64,000 nt of DNA from Desmonostoc muscorum FACHB-395 (GTDB lineage: Bacteria > Cyanobacteriota > Cyanobacteriia > Cyanobacteriales > Nostocaceae), in the NCBI RefSeq assembly GCF_014698035.1, contig NZ_JACJSF010000012.1, forward strand, positions 97,937 through 161,936. Direction: 5' to 3'. Under the pieces are notes generated by a model. It worked only from the letters and a program-made list of their open reading frames with translations, did no database searches and was not told where the DNA came from. Of the stretch, positions 36,502-45,333 are shown piece by piece. The first letter of the stretch is position 1. Each line of letters starts with the position of its first letter. A program made the position numbers and the translations under genes.

Positions 36502-37539
36502 ATGAAAATACTAGACCGAAATTTGACTAAACCATTTAAGACAATTTTTACTGAACACCGCGTACTTTGGGCTGTTTTACTCCTTAGTGCAGCACTGGTG
36601 ATAACGCTAGCGCTGTCACTTTCTCAAGGAGCAGTACCTTTAAGTATGTCGGAATTTTGGCAAGCCATACTCCGCAAAGGCGATCCAGTTAAACAGACAA
36701 TCCTCTGGGATTTACGTCTCCCGCGCATTACGGCTGCTCTCATTGTCGGCGCAGCTTTGGGAATGTCAGGAGCATTACTGCAAGGGATGTTACGCAATAG
36801 TCTTGCCGATCCATTTATTTTGGGCATTTCTGCGGGTGCTGGATTGGTTGTGATTGTGATGATTGTGTGGCAAATATTCCCGATCGCAATTCCTTTAGCA
36901 GCGTGGATAGGGGCAATTTTGACTTCTGCGATCGTTATTTTACTCGGTCGTGCGGGGTCGGGAATTTCGGTTGAGCGGTTAATTTTAGGCGGTGTGGCGG
37001 TGAGTTCTTTATTTGGTGCTGTACAAAGTACATTGCTGCTTTTAGCTGAAGATGGTCAAATTCAAATTGCGCTCAGTTGGCTGGTTGGTAGTCTTAATGG
37101 ACGCGGTTGGCAAGAAATTTCGACGGCTGGCCCTTATATTATTGTTGCATTGATCGGGGGATGCTTACTGGCGCGATCGGTAAATGTGCTGGCTTTAGGC
37201 GATGATTTGGCTGTGGGCTTGGGGGTTTCGTTGACGCGATCGCGTTTGTTAATTGGTGGTGTCGCCACTCTCTTAGCCGCAGGTGCAGTCAGCATCAGTG
37301 GTTTGATTGGATTTGTTGGTCTTGTTGTCCCTCACGGTGTCCGCCTCATTGTTGGTACAGATCATCGCTTTGTTTTACCGCTTTCCGCCCTTGCAGGTGC
37401 ATGGTTACTGACTTTTGCAGATTTACTCTCTAGATTAGGAGCGGTAGAACTACCAGTAGGTTCTGTCACCGCGTTGCTGGGTTCACCGCTATTTATCTGG
37501 TTACTTTATCGTCGTTCTGCTGGGTTTAATAAATTTTGA
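36502..37539 (+). CDS. FecCD/BtuC-type ABC transporter permease for siderophores or cobalamin
   Basis: A 345-residue product with about ten membrane helices. Family motifs are LWDLRLPRITAALIVGAALG, SGALLQGMLRNSLADPFILG and the C-terminal GLIGFVGLVVPHGVRLIVG. It would form the membrane channel importing an iron chelate or vitamin B12. Its ATPase and binding-protein partners are missing on both sides, so it must pair with distant genes or be an orphan. Iron or B12 cannot be distinguished. It starts directly after the 21-bp repeat array. Confidence 0.9.
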   Translation: MKILDRNLTKPFKTIFTEHRVLWAVLLLSAALVITLALSLSQGAVPLSMSEFWQAILRKGDPVKQTILWDLRLPRITAALIVGAALGMSGALLQGMLRNSLADPFILGISAGAGLVVIVMIVWQIFPIAIPLAAWIGAILTSAIVILLGRAGSGISVERLILGGVAVSSLFGAVQSTLLLLAEDGQIQIALSWLVGSLNGRGWQEISTAGPYIIVALIGGCLLARSVNVLALGDDLAVGLGVSLTRSRLLIGGVATLLAAGAVSISGLIGFVGLVVPHGVRLIVGTDHRFVLPLSALAGAWLLTFADLLSRLGAVELPVGSVTALLGSPLFIWLLYRRSAGFNKF

Positions 37540-37618
37540 GCTAATCCGCTTGGATTAAAGCCAAAATTGTTTTTTAGTTTACAGCTATTTTCAGGTAAAT
37601 AGACCACGCGGTAGGGGT

Positions 37619-37745
37619 CAATACTGCTCGGTTTTTGAATTTTTAACTCGGAATCGGGTTTGGGGAAAAGGTTAAAGGGTAAGGGTTAAGGGTTTTTTCT
37701 TTCCCTTTTCCCTTTCCCCTTTATCCCCTTAACCGAGAAGTATTG
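37619..37745. mobile_element. MITE copy A with CAATAC/GTATTG ends
   Basis: CAATACTGCTCGGTT at the left and AACCGAGAAGTATTG at the right are near-perfect inverted ends. Inside are mirrored AAAGGGTAAGGGTT and CCCTTTTCCCTTTCCC arms. The 10-nt flanks CGGTAGGGGT and CGGTAGCGGC agree at 8 of 10 positions, as an aged target duplication would. Copy B is at 48252. The rest of the gap (37540-38047) holds a sequence at 37577-37612 (ACAGCTATTTTCAGGTAAAT...) that recurs inverted near 47313-47350. Confidence 0.7.
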
Positions 37746-37799
37746 CGGTAGCGGCGCAAGGCCTTGCGCTATAAAATAATATTCTTTAAGGCTCAGTGT

Positions 37800-38045
37800 A
37801 TAAAAAACCTGCCAAATTGGCTATATGAGTTTGGTTGTCTCTGGTAAAGTATTAAAAGTAAATTACTTGTGGGCTATATTTACCGAGGTTTACTATACTT
37901 TTAAAAGCATTTAACTAAGTCCGCTCATTTTGCTTTGCTAACGGAATAATAAAAATTGCTGGTGTATTCACTACAACAGCAACAAGCAGAATGATCAGTT
38001 TTGGTTTCTTTACCTCGTCTATTTTAAAATAGACGAGGTATTTTT
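37800..38045 (+). ncRNA. Possible small RNA ending at a strong terminator
   Basis: TACCTCGTCTATTTT and its exact complement form a 30-nt palindrome at 38011-38040, followed by TTTTTATTTA on the plus strand. That is a good plus-strand terminator, yet no plus-strand gene ends nearby; the permease stops 470 nt earlier. The 200 nt before it are non-coding. Either a small RNA is made here, or the hairpin serves the minus-strand SMR gene, whose stop is only 7 nt away. Confidence 0.3.
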
Positions 38046-38047
38046 AT

Positions 38048-38368
38048 TTATTCACTTGCATTTATACCAATTACACCCAAAATTATGAGGGCGATCGACA
38101 AAAGTTTGATAAATGTAGCAGATTCACGAAACCAAATAATACCAATGATTGCAATTAGGACAGTTCCCAACCCAGCCCAGACAGAATAAGCCACGCTTAC
38201 TTCAAGTCTCTTGAGAGCAAGAGTTAAAAAACTAAAACAAAGTCCATAAAAAACAAATATTAATACTGAAGGGACTAATTTAGTAAATCCTTCTGATAAC
38301 TTCATGCAAGTTGTGCCTGAAACCTCAAAAAGTATTGCTGCGATGAGATAAATCCAACTTGTTGACAT
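38048..38368 (-). CDS. Small multidrug resistance (SMR) family transporter
   Basis: A 106-residue product, the normal EmrE length, with four membrane helices. The essential membrane glutamate is Glu15 in AAILFEVSGTTCMKLSEGF. WAGLGTVLIAIIGIIWFRE in helices 3-4 is the family signature. It works as a dimer in the cytoplasmic membrane and exchanges protons for small cations such as quaternary ammonium compounds or guanidinium. The true substrate is unknown. Confidence 0.9.
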   Translation of the reverse strand: MSTSWIYLIAAILFEVSGTTCMKLSEGFTKLVPSVLIFVFYGLCFSFLTLALKRLEVSVAYSVWAGLGTVLIAIIGIIWFRESATFIKLLSIALIILGVIGINASE

Positions 38369-38834
38369 GTCTTTTATGAGCGGTTTATTAGCAGTCTTTT
38401 ATTATCTCTATGAAAACAAGAAAATACAACACTTTTAATTGATATTAGTGATTGAGCAAATACCCTAATGGCAATTATTTGTGAAACTGCACAGAATAAT
38501 CTGGTTCAAAATTGCGGCAAAATCACCTTATTCAGAAAAAATCTAAAATGTAATCGATATATTATTGTTCCTGATAAATAGTTTAGTAATTCCGATGCCT
38601 GGCTTCTCAAATAAGCTAGGTATCTATGTATTTAATATTAGCTTACAGGCATATTATAGAAATTATAAATTAGAGAATTTTTAAATTCAAGTCTCTATTG
38701 TCGAGTTTACCGAACCTCACAAGTTCAGATTACCCTAAATTTATTGTGGTTCGGTAATCATCATAAATCATGTGATAAAAACCGAATTTACACCATTTTT
38801 ATTTTTAAATATTATGAAAAGCAAGGAAATAAAT

Positions 38835-38874
38835 CCTCAATTAGTCGAACAGCAAACATACTGATTATACGAGG
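38835..38874 (+). promoter_or_regulatory. Candidate RNA thermometer covering the hsp20 ribosome binding site
   Basis: CCTC (38835-38838) can pair with the ribosome site GAGG (38871-38874). TAGTC (38842-38846) can pair with GATTA (38863-38867) with one G-U pair. A small internal loop and a 16-nt terminal loop remain. The ATG is 7 nt past GAGG. Known cyanobacterial hsp17/hspA leaders use a short imperfect hairpin of this kind that melts on warming. The rest of the gap (38369-38834) is AT-rich with no gene. Confidence 0.45.
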
Positions 38875-38881
38875 TAGAAAG

Positions 38882-39331
38882 ATGACATTAGTACGTTGGA
38901 ACCCTTGGCAAGAATTGAACACAATACAACGTCAAATCAATCGTTTATTTGATGAAGAAACTTTGCCATCTGCATTTTTAGAGAGAGGCTACTCTAGAAT
39001 TCCTGCTGCTGAGTTAAAAGAAACTGAAGATGCAATTCATCTAAAAGTTGAACTTCCGGGAATTGAGGCTAAAGACCTGGATTTGCAAGTTACAGAAAAT
39101 GCTGTATACCTCAGTGGTGAGCGGAATTCTGAAGCTAAATCTGAAGAGAAAGGTGTAATCAAGAGCGAATTCCACTACGGTAAATACCAACGTGTAATTC
39201 CTTTATCTACTCGGATTCAAAATACTAACGTCAAGGCAGATTATAAAGATGGTATCTTGAACCTGACGCTACCCAAGGCTGAAGAAGAAAAGAACAAAGT
39301 CGTCAAAGTTAATCTAGCATCATCTGGCTAA
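38882..39331 (+). CDS. hspA: Small heat shock protein, Hsp20/alpha-crystallin family
   Basis: A 149-residue product from ATG 38882, chosen because GAGG lies 7 nt upstream and the protein then begins MTLVRWNPWQELNTIQRQ as cyanobacterial Hsp16-17 proteins do. A longer frame from 38744 is open but has no support. The alpha-crystallin domain spans about residues 38-140, with IPAAELKETEDAIHLKVELPG and the conserved DGILNLTLPKAEEEK. It is an ATP-independent holdase that binds unfolding proteins and thylakoid membranes in heat or light stress. A terminator follows at 39371. Confidence 0.93.
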   Translation: MTLVRWNPWQELNTIQRQINRLFDEETLPSAFLERGYSRIPAAELKETEDAIHLKVELPGIEAKDLDLQVTENAVYLSGERNSEAKSEEKGVIKSEFHYGKYQRVIPLSTRIQNTNVKADYKDGILNLTLPKAEEEKNKVVKVNLASSG

Positions 39332-39370
39332 TTTCTGCTTTATATCTGCTAGCTATTTATTAAACTAAAT

Positions 39371-39402
39371 AAAAAGCGCTCCCTTTTTAGAGAGCGCTTT
39401 TT
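39371..39402 (+). terminator. Terminator after hsp20
   Basis: AAAAAGCGCTC (39371-39381) pairs exactly with GAGCGCTTTTT (39392-39402) across a 10-nt loop, ending in a T-run. It lies 40 nt after the hsp20 stop. Confidence 0.8.
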
Positions 39403-39572
39403 AGTGTGAATGACTCAGGCTATATAGATTTTTTAGGAAAGTGCAAAATTCTAAATCTTGTAGAGTGTGTTATCGCCAAGAGTACGAGATCACATCAGAT
39501 TTTAGGTGCGCTAGGACGAATGTTCTAACGCACCCTACAATATTTGCTCTTGATTAAATCTACATTCCTTAG

Positions 39573-39872
39573 TTAACCGTTAAGCTCATCTTCTTGATTG
39601 GTTAGGATTACACAGTCAGAAGTTGGCTTGGCAACGCAGGTGAGAACCCATCCTGCGTCTATTTGATCGTCGTCTAAAAAGTTCTGATCTGATTGGTCAA
39701 CTGTACCTGAAATCAGCTTACCAGCGCAGGTTGAGCAAGAACCAGCATTACAAGAATAAGGCAAGTCCATGTCATTTTCTTCGTTAGCGATCTCTAAGAT
39801 GTAATCATCTTCAGAAACCTCAATTGTTTTTTCTTCATCTGGAGTCTTTAATGTGACTTTATAAGTTGCCAT
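39573..39872 (-). CDS. Plant-type [2Fe-2S] ferredoxin
   Basis: A 99-residue product. The cluster ligands are in [15 protein letters not shown] (three Cys) and VLTCVAKP (fourth). [15 protein letters not shown] is the family signature. It carries electrons from photosystem I to FNR and other acceptors. Asn and Ser replace the Arg and Ala that the main PetF has around the first two cysteines (CRAGAC), and the sequence is not the heterocyst FdxH. It is therefore probably a secondary ferredoxin. Just beyond its stop is the inverted pair TTGTAGAGTGTGTTA and TAACGCACCCTACAA (39457-39541). Confidence 0.93.
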   Translation of the reverse strand: MATYKVTLKTPDEEKTIEVSEDDYILEIANEENDMDLPYSCNAGSCSTCAGKLISGTVDQSDQNFLDDDQIDAGWVLTCVAKPTSDCVILTNQEDELNG

Positions 39873-39975
39873 GTAACAATCCCTAGCTAAATGTGAACTA
39901 CATTGTTGATCCTACGGGTTTATGTGCTGCTAGTCTAGAGTTAAATGTGGTTGATTACTCTACATCCTGAAGTGC

Positions 39976-40878
39976 TTAGGGTGAATTGGAAGTGAGAGTA
40001 AAAAATTCTGCGATCGCTTCAGCAAATCCCTCAAATGAACTATAATCCCTAGACACGATGGAGACATTCACACCCAACTTCCGCGCATTAGCAGTTGTAT
40101 AAGGGCCAAAACATGCAATAATGCAACCTTCATAGTCACTTTGCGAGTTGACCATTGTCAAAAAGCTTTCTACTTCCGCCGTGCTACTAAAGGCAATGAC
40201 ATCAATCATTCCTTGATGTATCAAGTTTAATTCAATACTATAGATACTTGTGTCTAAGCCCTGTGTAATATATGTGGGTACACGAGTTACTTCTATGCCC
40301 AATTGCTGCAAATCCGTAATTAAATTGGGTACAACATCAGGCTCAGGCAAACCAACAACTTCTGGTGCAGGTATCAGCACTTTTTTGTCATGAATTTGCG
40401 GAATTTTCGCTAATTCCGCCACAATTCCGGCTGGACTAGATTCTGTTGGAATTAAATCTACCTTGCCACAAAAAGACAATAGGCTTTCTGCATCTTTTCC
40501 CAAAGCACATAATTGACATTTTTCTACCACAGATACAGGAATATTTAAATCATTCATCCGGTGAAAAAATGCAGTGATGCCATTTCTACTTGTGAAGATA
40601 ATCCAATCAAATTCAGCTATGTGGTTGAGAGCAGTATCTAACTTAGTGTAGTTTGATAAATAGCAGGTTTCGATAGTAGGCATGAGAACAGGTAAACCAC
40701 CTTGTTTGATAATTTGTTCAGATAACCTATAAGCATAATTTCTCGGTGCTGTTACTAAAATTCTCTTGCCATATAGAGGTAACTCTCTAGATGGAGTGAG
40801 TATGTTGAGTTGTTTTGATTGGCTGTGCATTTGTTTATCAATAAATGATATAAGCTCAACCTTATCCAAAATAAGCAT
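39976..40878 (-). CDS. hemD: Uroporphyrinogen-III synthase
   Basis: A 300-residue product, slightly long for HemD because of a 35-residue N-terminal extension; a second Met at residue 17 could be the start. The two-lobe pattern is visible: GKRILVTAPRNYAYRLSE, DWIIFTSRNGITAFF, CQLCALGKDAESL, then VIAFSSTAEVESFL and IIACFGPYTTANARKLG. The enzyme closes hydroxymethylbilane to uroporphyrinogen III on the way to heme, chlorophyll, bilins and B12. It could be a second copy, since HemD genes in relatives often sit elsewhere. Confidence 0.85.
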   Translation of the reverse strand: MLILDKVELISFIDKQMHSQSKQLNILTPSRELPLYGKRILVTAPRNYAYRLSEQIIKQGGLPVLMPTIETCYLSNYTKLDTALNHIAEFDWIIFTSRNGITAFFHRMNDLNIPVSVVEKCQLCALGKDAESLLSFCGKVDLIPTESSPAGIVAELAKIPQIHDKKVLIPAPEVVGLPEPDVVPNLITDLQQLGIEVTRVPTYITQGLDTSIYSIELNLIHQGMIDVIAFSSTAEVESFLTMVNSQSDYEGCIIACFGPYTTANARKLGVNVSIVSRDYSSFEGFAEAIAEFFTLTSNSP

Positions 40879-40924
40879 TGGGATTTAGATGGGGTTGACA
40901 GCAACAGATAAATTCCTGACTTCT

Positions 40925-43900
40925 TCACCGACATCCTCGACTGAGTAGCAACTTTCCATTAGCTAGTCGATAAAGCCCTTCTGCTTCGATAATAGGGTCG
41001 CCTTTTTTCCAAGCACGTGATATTGGTTCAATATTACGCACTTTACCAGTGGAATATACTGAAATTAATCCATTCCCTGGACTATTACGTAAAGCGCCAG
41101 AACCAGTTATGAAGAATGTACCACCTTGCTTGGAACTGCTGCGTGAAATGCAACTATTGGCGATGAGTGCATTGGTATCGATGACGTTTGGAGATGCTCC
41201 AGTGAAGCTATTTTGAATGGAATTGGTATCAGGTGCGTTAATATCTGTGATCCCTGAAATACCTAATTCGGAACTTGCAGTAATATCGCTTTTATCGCTT
41301 GGCTTTGTTCGTGACTCAATACCGAATATACCTTGCGAGTTAATTTGAACTCTTCCACCGGAACCAGTGTATGCATTGGCGCTGATGTCGCTGTTTTCTT
41401 CGGGGATGGCGACGATAAATTTAGAGTTGATATTGATGTTACCGCCATTTCCACCAGCTTGGCTCCTACCTGCGGTGGTGGAAATTAAACCGCGATCGCG
41501 CAAAAATAATAAATCAGCGATATCGAGGTTGATGTTACCACCATTACCTGCATTCGTGAAAGAAGCAATACCGCTACCTTTACCAATAATTTCCAGAAAA
41601 TTAGCCTTAATTTTAATATTTCCAGCGTCACCCGTACCGATGCTGCCGGAGACAATTTCAGCATCATCACGTACAATCAGGCGATTGGTAGTAATATCTA
41701 TATCGCCACCTTTACCATTAGCCCCTTCGTCAACTGATGATAGTAATCCATCTGCAAACTCACTATCTGAACCAGTCAGGATAATGTTATCAGCTTGTAC
41801 TGTTAAATTCCCCGCGTTTCCATTTCCCTGAGTTGCTGATGATATCTGTGATTCTTCTTGTACATTTAATAGTTGAGTTTTGATGCTGATATTGCCTGCA
41901 TTGCCTTTAGCTTCACTGTCAACCTGAGTTCTGACACTGCTACTTCCACGTAAATCAATAAGATTAGCATTAATCCCAATATTTCCCGCATTACCTTGAC
42001 CGAATGTAGAGGCAGAAATTTGTCCGTTATTGCTGAGGTTTAAGCGTCCTGTTATAACGTCAATGTTTCCCCCAGAACCAATTCCTCGCGTTTGTAATTC
42101 GGCAAATAAACCTGATGGTGCTGAACCATTTAATCCTTCTCCACCAACCCCACTAATATCAATAGAATCAGTGGCATGAACCACCAAATTACCCCCTTGT
42201 CCCTGTCCCAATAACACTGAGGTTGATATATTTCCACCATTACTCAATTGCAACCTTTCCGTGTCAATAGTTATTGTGCCACCTCGGACATCGGTATTAC
42301 TTCCAGTAACATTCGAGGATAAGTTACTTATCTCATAAAAACCCCCGAACCGAGACAGAATTTCTTGTGTTAGAGGCTCAGACAAAAATTCTTCCGCAGC
42401 AGCTTGGTCTAGTCTAGCCAACAACTGTTCTTTAGGTACGAAAATAAACCCATCCAATTCTACATCTTTGGAGCGGATAGTAATATTCCCGGCATTACCA
42501 CTGCTTCTAGTGGATGTGCTGCTTATATTTCCTCCTTGCCTGACAGTGACTCGCGGTGTTTCAATCGCTACATTACCTCCATTTCCTGAGCCAGAAGATG
42601 TACTGCTTGATACATTGCTAGAGAAACCGCTAATCTCTACGTATTCACTAGCTTTAATAAAAATGTTAGCTGCATTTGCACTGCTAGAAGTATCTGTACT
42701 GATATAACCCGCATCTCTGAGATTGAGTCGCTGGGTTTCAATGGTAATATCCCCTGCTGTTGCTTGAGTTGTACTTCCAAATGGTGTAGCAATACCTGTA
42801 GATATATTACTTTTAGTCACCTCAACGGCATTCCGAGCCTGAATGAAAATAGAACCGACATTTCCACCACCAGATCCAGTTGCTGTTACTCCCTCCCCTA
42901 ATAAATTATTTTGAAGTCGCAAAGTGCCTGTTTCAATCCGCAGATTACCTGTTGAACCCGAACTTAAGCTTCCGAGTCTTAAAGAGCCTTTATCAGTGAT
43001 ATTGACAGCATCTGTTGATCGCACAGTCAAGTTTCCTGCATTACCTGCACCTCCAGACCCAACAGAGACAAAGCCACCATTGATATTAACCGAGTCCGTA
43101 GCATTTAAAGTCAGGTTCCCTCCACTGCCTTGACCAAAACTCAATGCAGAGAGAATACCGCTATTTTCTGCTATTCCATCTCCGGTAATTGTAATTTTCC
43201 CAGCATTGATAGTAATATCCCCGCCCGAACCTGTGGCTGAAGCGCTGCTAGCAGATAAAATCAGACTGCTGTTAGCAAGAGTTACTGCATCGCTAGCTTG
43301 AATTTGAATATCACCACCTTTCGCTACACCAGAAGTAGCATTCTGAATTCCAGCGCCGTTATCTAAATTAAGTTGAGTTGCATCAACAAAAATTGAGCCG
43401 CCATTGCTACCAGAAATAAACGAACCGTTTAGTCCAATCTCGCCCCCAAATAGTTCAATTGCACTATTGCCACTTGCAATGATGAAGCTACTATTCGTTA
43501 AGTTGATGGGTGCGCGTCCGAAATTTTCTGGGAACTTAAAATCCAATGAAGAGCCATTGACATTTAACCCAACAGTTGTATCCCCACTGATTGCTCCCAA
43601 TTTAACTTGTCCATTTTGACTGAACAAATAACTACCATCCAAGGTGATTTCACCTCCCATAAGTGCTAGTGTGCTACCAGAGCCAACACGTAAAGCATCA
43701 ACAGCATTTCCCTGTGAATCCCGAATCACTGTTTGACTAGTAATACTTCCAGCTTGCGAACCAAACTGTAAACCAACAGGTACATTGATAGCCAATAACG
43801 GCGGTGCTTGGGGATTTGTAGCACTAAATTCTACCCCATTGGGAAAGACTAAACTATTTGCTGTTGTCCCCAAAAAAGAACCTTGTATATCCAAACTGGC

Positions 43901-44275
43901 ATTTTTTCCAAATAAAATGCCATTAGGATTTAGCAAAAATAAATTTGCACTACCTAATACTCCCAATCTCCCGAAAATATTCGATGAGTTACCACCAGTA
44001 ACGCGAGAAAAGATATTTGTTATCCCTTCTGGATTGGCGAAATAAACGCCTCGACCAACGCCGACGTTAAAATCTTGAAAGCTGTGAAATAGATTAGTGC
44101 CACGAGCCGCACCGCCATCGATAATGTCATTATTTTGATTAAAAGGAATGACTTGCGATCGCTCTTTCCCCAGGCTGTTATCGGGAGTTAACTGAGCAAA
44201 AGCAGGATGAATAGAAACTGCAACTGCTCCCACGCATCCCAACCATCCTGCGACGCTAAACCGCAAAATTTTCAT
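40925..44275 (-). CDS. Two-partner-secretion exoprotein (filamentous hemagglutinin N-terminal domain)
   Basis: An 1116-residue product. A signal peptide (cleavage near HPAFAQ) precedes the TPS domain, with DFNVGVGRGVYF, NPEGITNIFSRVTGG and NLFLLNPNGILFG. A long beta-helix follows with about 25 glycine-rich turns of the GNAGNITI and GSGGNI type. The last 90 residues form a cap with ANSCISRSSSKQGGTFFITG, which is common in cyanobacterial members. It should be exported through a TpsB pore to the cell surface, probably as an adhesin. No TpsB gene is in the window. It ends an apparent operon: regulator, kinase, DUF928, exoprotein. Confidence 0.9.
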   Translation of the reverse strand: MKILRFSVAGWLGCVGAVAVSIHPAFAQLTPDNSLGKERSQVIPFNQNNDIIDGGAARGTNLFHSFQDFNVGVGRGVYFANPEGITNIFSRVTGGNSSNIFGRLGVLGSANLFLLNPNGILFGKNASLDIQGSFLGTTANSLVFPNGVEFSATNPQAPPLLAINVPVGLQFGSQAGSITSQTVIRDSQGNAVDALRVGSGSTLALMGGEITLDGSYLFSQNGQVKLGAISGDTTVGLNVNGSSLDFKFPENFGRAPINLTNSSFIIASGNSAIELFGGEIGLNGSFISGSNGGSIFVDATQLNLDNGAGIQNATSGVAKGGDIQIQASDAVTLANSSLILSASSASATGSGGDITINAGKITITGDGIAENSGILSALSFGQGSGGNLTLNATDSVNINGGFVSVGSGGAGNAGNLTVRSTDAVNITDKGSLRLGSLSSGSTGNLRIETGTLRLQNNLLGEGVTATGSGGGNVGSIFIQARNAVEVTKSNISTGIATPFGSTTQATAGDITIETQRLNLRDAGYISTDTSSSANAANIFIKASEYVEISGFSSNVSSSTSSGSGNGGNVAIETPRVTVRQGGNISSTSTRSSGNAGNITIRSKDVELDGFIFVPKEQLLARLDQAAAEEFLSEPLTQEILSRFGGFYEISNLSSNVTGSNTDVRGGTITIDTERLQLSNGGNISTSVLLGQGQGGNLVVHATDSIDISGVGGEGLNGSAPSGLFAELQTRGIGSGGNIDVITGRLNLSNNGQISASTFGQGNAGNIGINANLIDLRGSSSVRTQVDSEAKGNAGNISIKTQLLNVQEESQISSATQGNGNAGNLTVQADNIILTGSDSEFADGLLSSVDEGANGKGGDIDITTNRLIVRDDAEIVSGSIGTGDAGNIKIKANFLEIIGKGSGIASFTNAGNGGNINLDIADLLFLRDRGLISTTAGRSQAGGNGGNININSKFIVAIPEENSDISANAYTGSGGRVQINSQGIFGIESRTKPSDKSDITASSELGISGITDINAPDTNSIQNSFTGASPNVIDTNALIANSCISRSSSKQGGTFFITGSGALRNSPGNGLISVYSTGKVRNIEPISRAWKKGDPIIEAEGLYRLANGKLLLSRGCR

Positions 44276-44308
44276 AATTTCGATCGCCCTATTTTTCTAT
44301 TACTGCCC

Positions 44309-44342
44309 AGATCCCCAAAAACTTTTACGAAGTTGGGGATCT
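44309..44342. repeat. AGATCCCC-family hairpin upstream of the exoprotein
   Basis: AGATCCCC with an AACTT stem extension pairs with AAGTTGGGGATCT around a short loop. It lies in the 100-nt gap between the DUF928 gene and the exoprotein gene and so could attenuate transcription of the latter. Confidence 0.55.
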
Positions 44343-44375
44343 AAATCATCATTTCTATTCGCCGGATTTTTTCAG

Positions 44376-45107
44376 TTAGCGATCGCTAGCAATCTTCTGG
44401 AGGTATTCGATGCGTTGTTGAGTATTTTTCTGTTCTACGTCGTTACCTATCAATATTTCTGACTCTGCAAGGTTTTTAACTAAAGTTGCCCCACTCTGCC
44501 CTAGTTTACCATTATCAGTTCCTTTCAATGCTTCTTGGAGCGCTTCATACCATAGATCGTTTTCAGCATAATAATTTACGCTTTCGGAAATGCTAGTAAA
44601 TTGGTTTTTAGCAAGTAATTGAGGCTGGATAACGGTAAATTCTGCACGTCTAACAATCGGGCTATTTTCGCAGTCAATTGAGATTTGCCATAAATATGTT
44701 TTGCCCACTGTGAGTTCGGGGTAGTCGTGGGGAAGTTCTAGCTTGTTAATCCCGACTATTGTGGGTATTTCTTGAACTTTGCCAATTTGTTTAGGGTTGT
44801 TGTCTGAATCAAATTCAGCCAATCGGAATCGCACATTTTGGGAACTTGACATATACCAAGCTAACATTGGACGAGTGGAAGTGGTTTTACCGATATATGT
44901 TTGAGGTGCAAGCGGTGTCAGAGGGATACTGCCGTTAATTGCACATCCACGGGAACCACCCGCACGGGAATGTCCGCTAGCTGGTTTGCGATCGCGTGGT
45001 TTAAACTCAGCAAATGCTGGGAATGCTGTCATTAGAAAAACCATGCCCACAACTAAGCTTGTAAGTCTGCGGTTATTTCGCCAAAATCCAATATGTTGAT
45101 GACTCAT
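44376..45107 (-). CDS. DUF928 exported protein
   Basis: A 243-residue product. The signal peptide ends at AFPAFA. The mature start FKPRDRKPASGHSRAGGSRG, then LTPLAPQTYIGKTTSTRPMLAWY and a C-terminal stretch ending WYEALQEAL, are those of DUF928. The family is cyanobacterial and its function is unknown. It is repeatedly seen beside CHASE2 proteins and hemagglutinin-like exoproteins, as here. A periplasmic or envelope role in exoprotein handling is a reasonable inference. Confidence 0.88.
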   Translation of the reverse strand: MSHQHIGFWRNNRRLTSLVVGMVFLMTAFPAFAEFKPRDRKPASGHSRAGGSRGCAINGSIPLTPLAPQTYIGKTTSTRPMLAWYMSSSQNVRFRLAEFDSDNNPKQIGKVQEIPTIVGINKLELPHDYPELTVGKTYLWQISIDCENSPIVRRAEFTVIQPQLLAKNQFTSISESVNYYAENDLWYEALQEALKGTDNGKLGQSGATLVKNLAESEILIGNDVEQKNTQQRIEYLQKIASDR

Positions 45108-45230
45108 GGTAGATGTTGTTGATTGTAGGGTTATCTGAAACTTTTGAAATTCTTAATTTTTTACCATTTCTATGAGAGATTGTTTTAAAAGTTGCTAGTT
45201 ATGTATCAAATATTTTTAGATCCTCCTAAA

Positions 45231-45249
45231 TCCTCCTTAAAAAGGAGGA
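45231..45249. repeat. Hairpin TCCTCCTT/AAGGAGGA between kinase and DUF928 genes
   Basis: Perfect 8-bp arms around AAA. The surrounding CCTAAATCCTCCTTAAAAAG is like the core of the element at 63631, so it is probably a fragment of that repeat. Confidence 0.5.
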
Positions 45250-45333
45250 CTTTGAGTGAGGGATATAGGAGAGATAGTGATAGAATCTGGTGCTTTTCAA
45301 ACATTCTCTGAGCCGAATCATGAATATAAAGTT

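Noticed and set aside
38744..38881. Extended N-terminus for Hsp20 from an upstream TTG or ATG-like start
   Set aside because: The added 46 residues are not Hsp20-like, and a good GAGG stands 7 nt before the ATG at 38882.
41367..44045. Several plus-strand frames opposite the exoprotein gene
   Set aside because: Shadows of the glycine-rich repeats; the minus-strand frame has a signal peptide and complete TPS domain.
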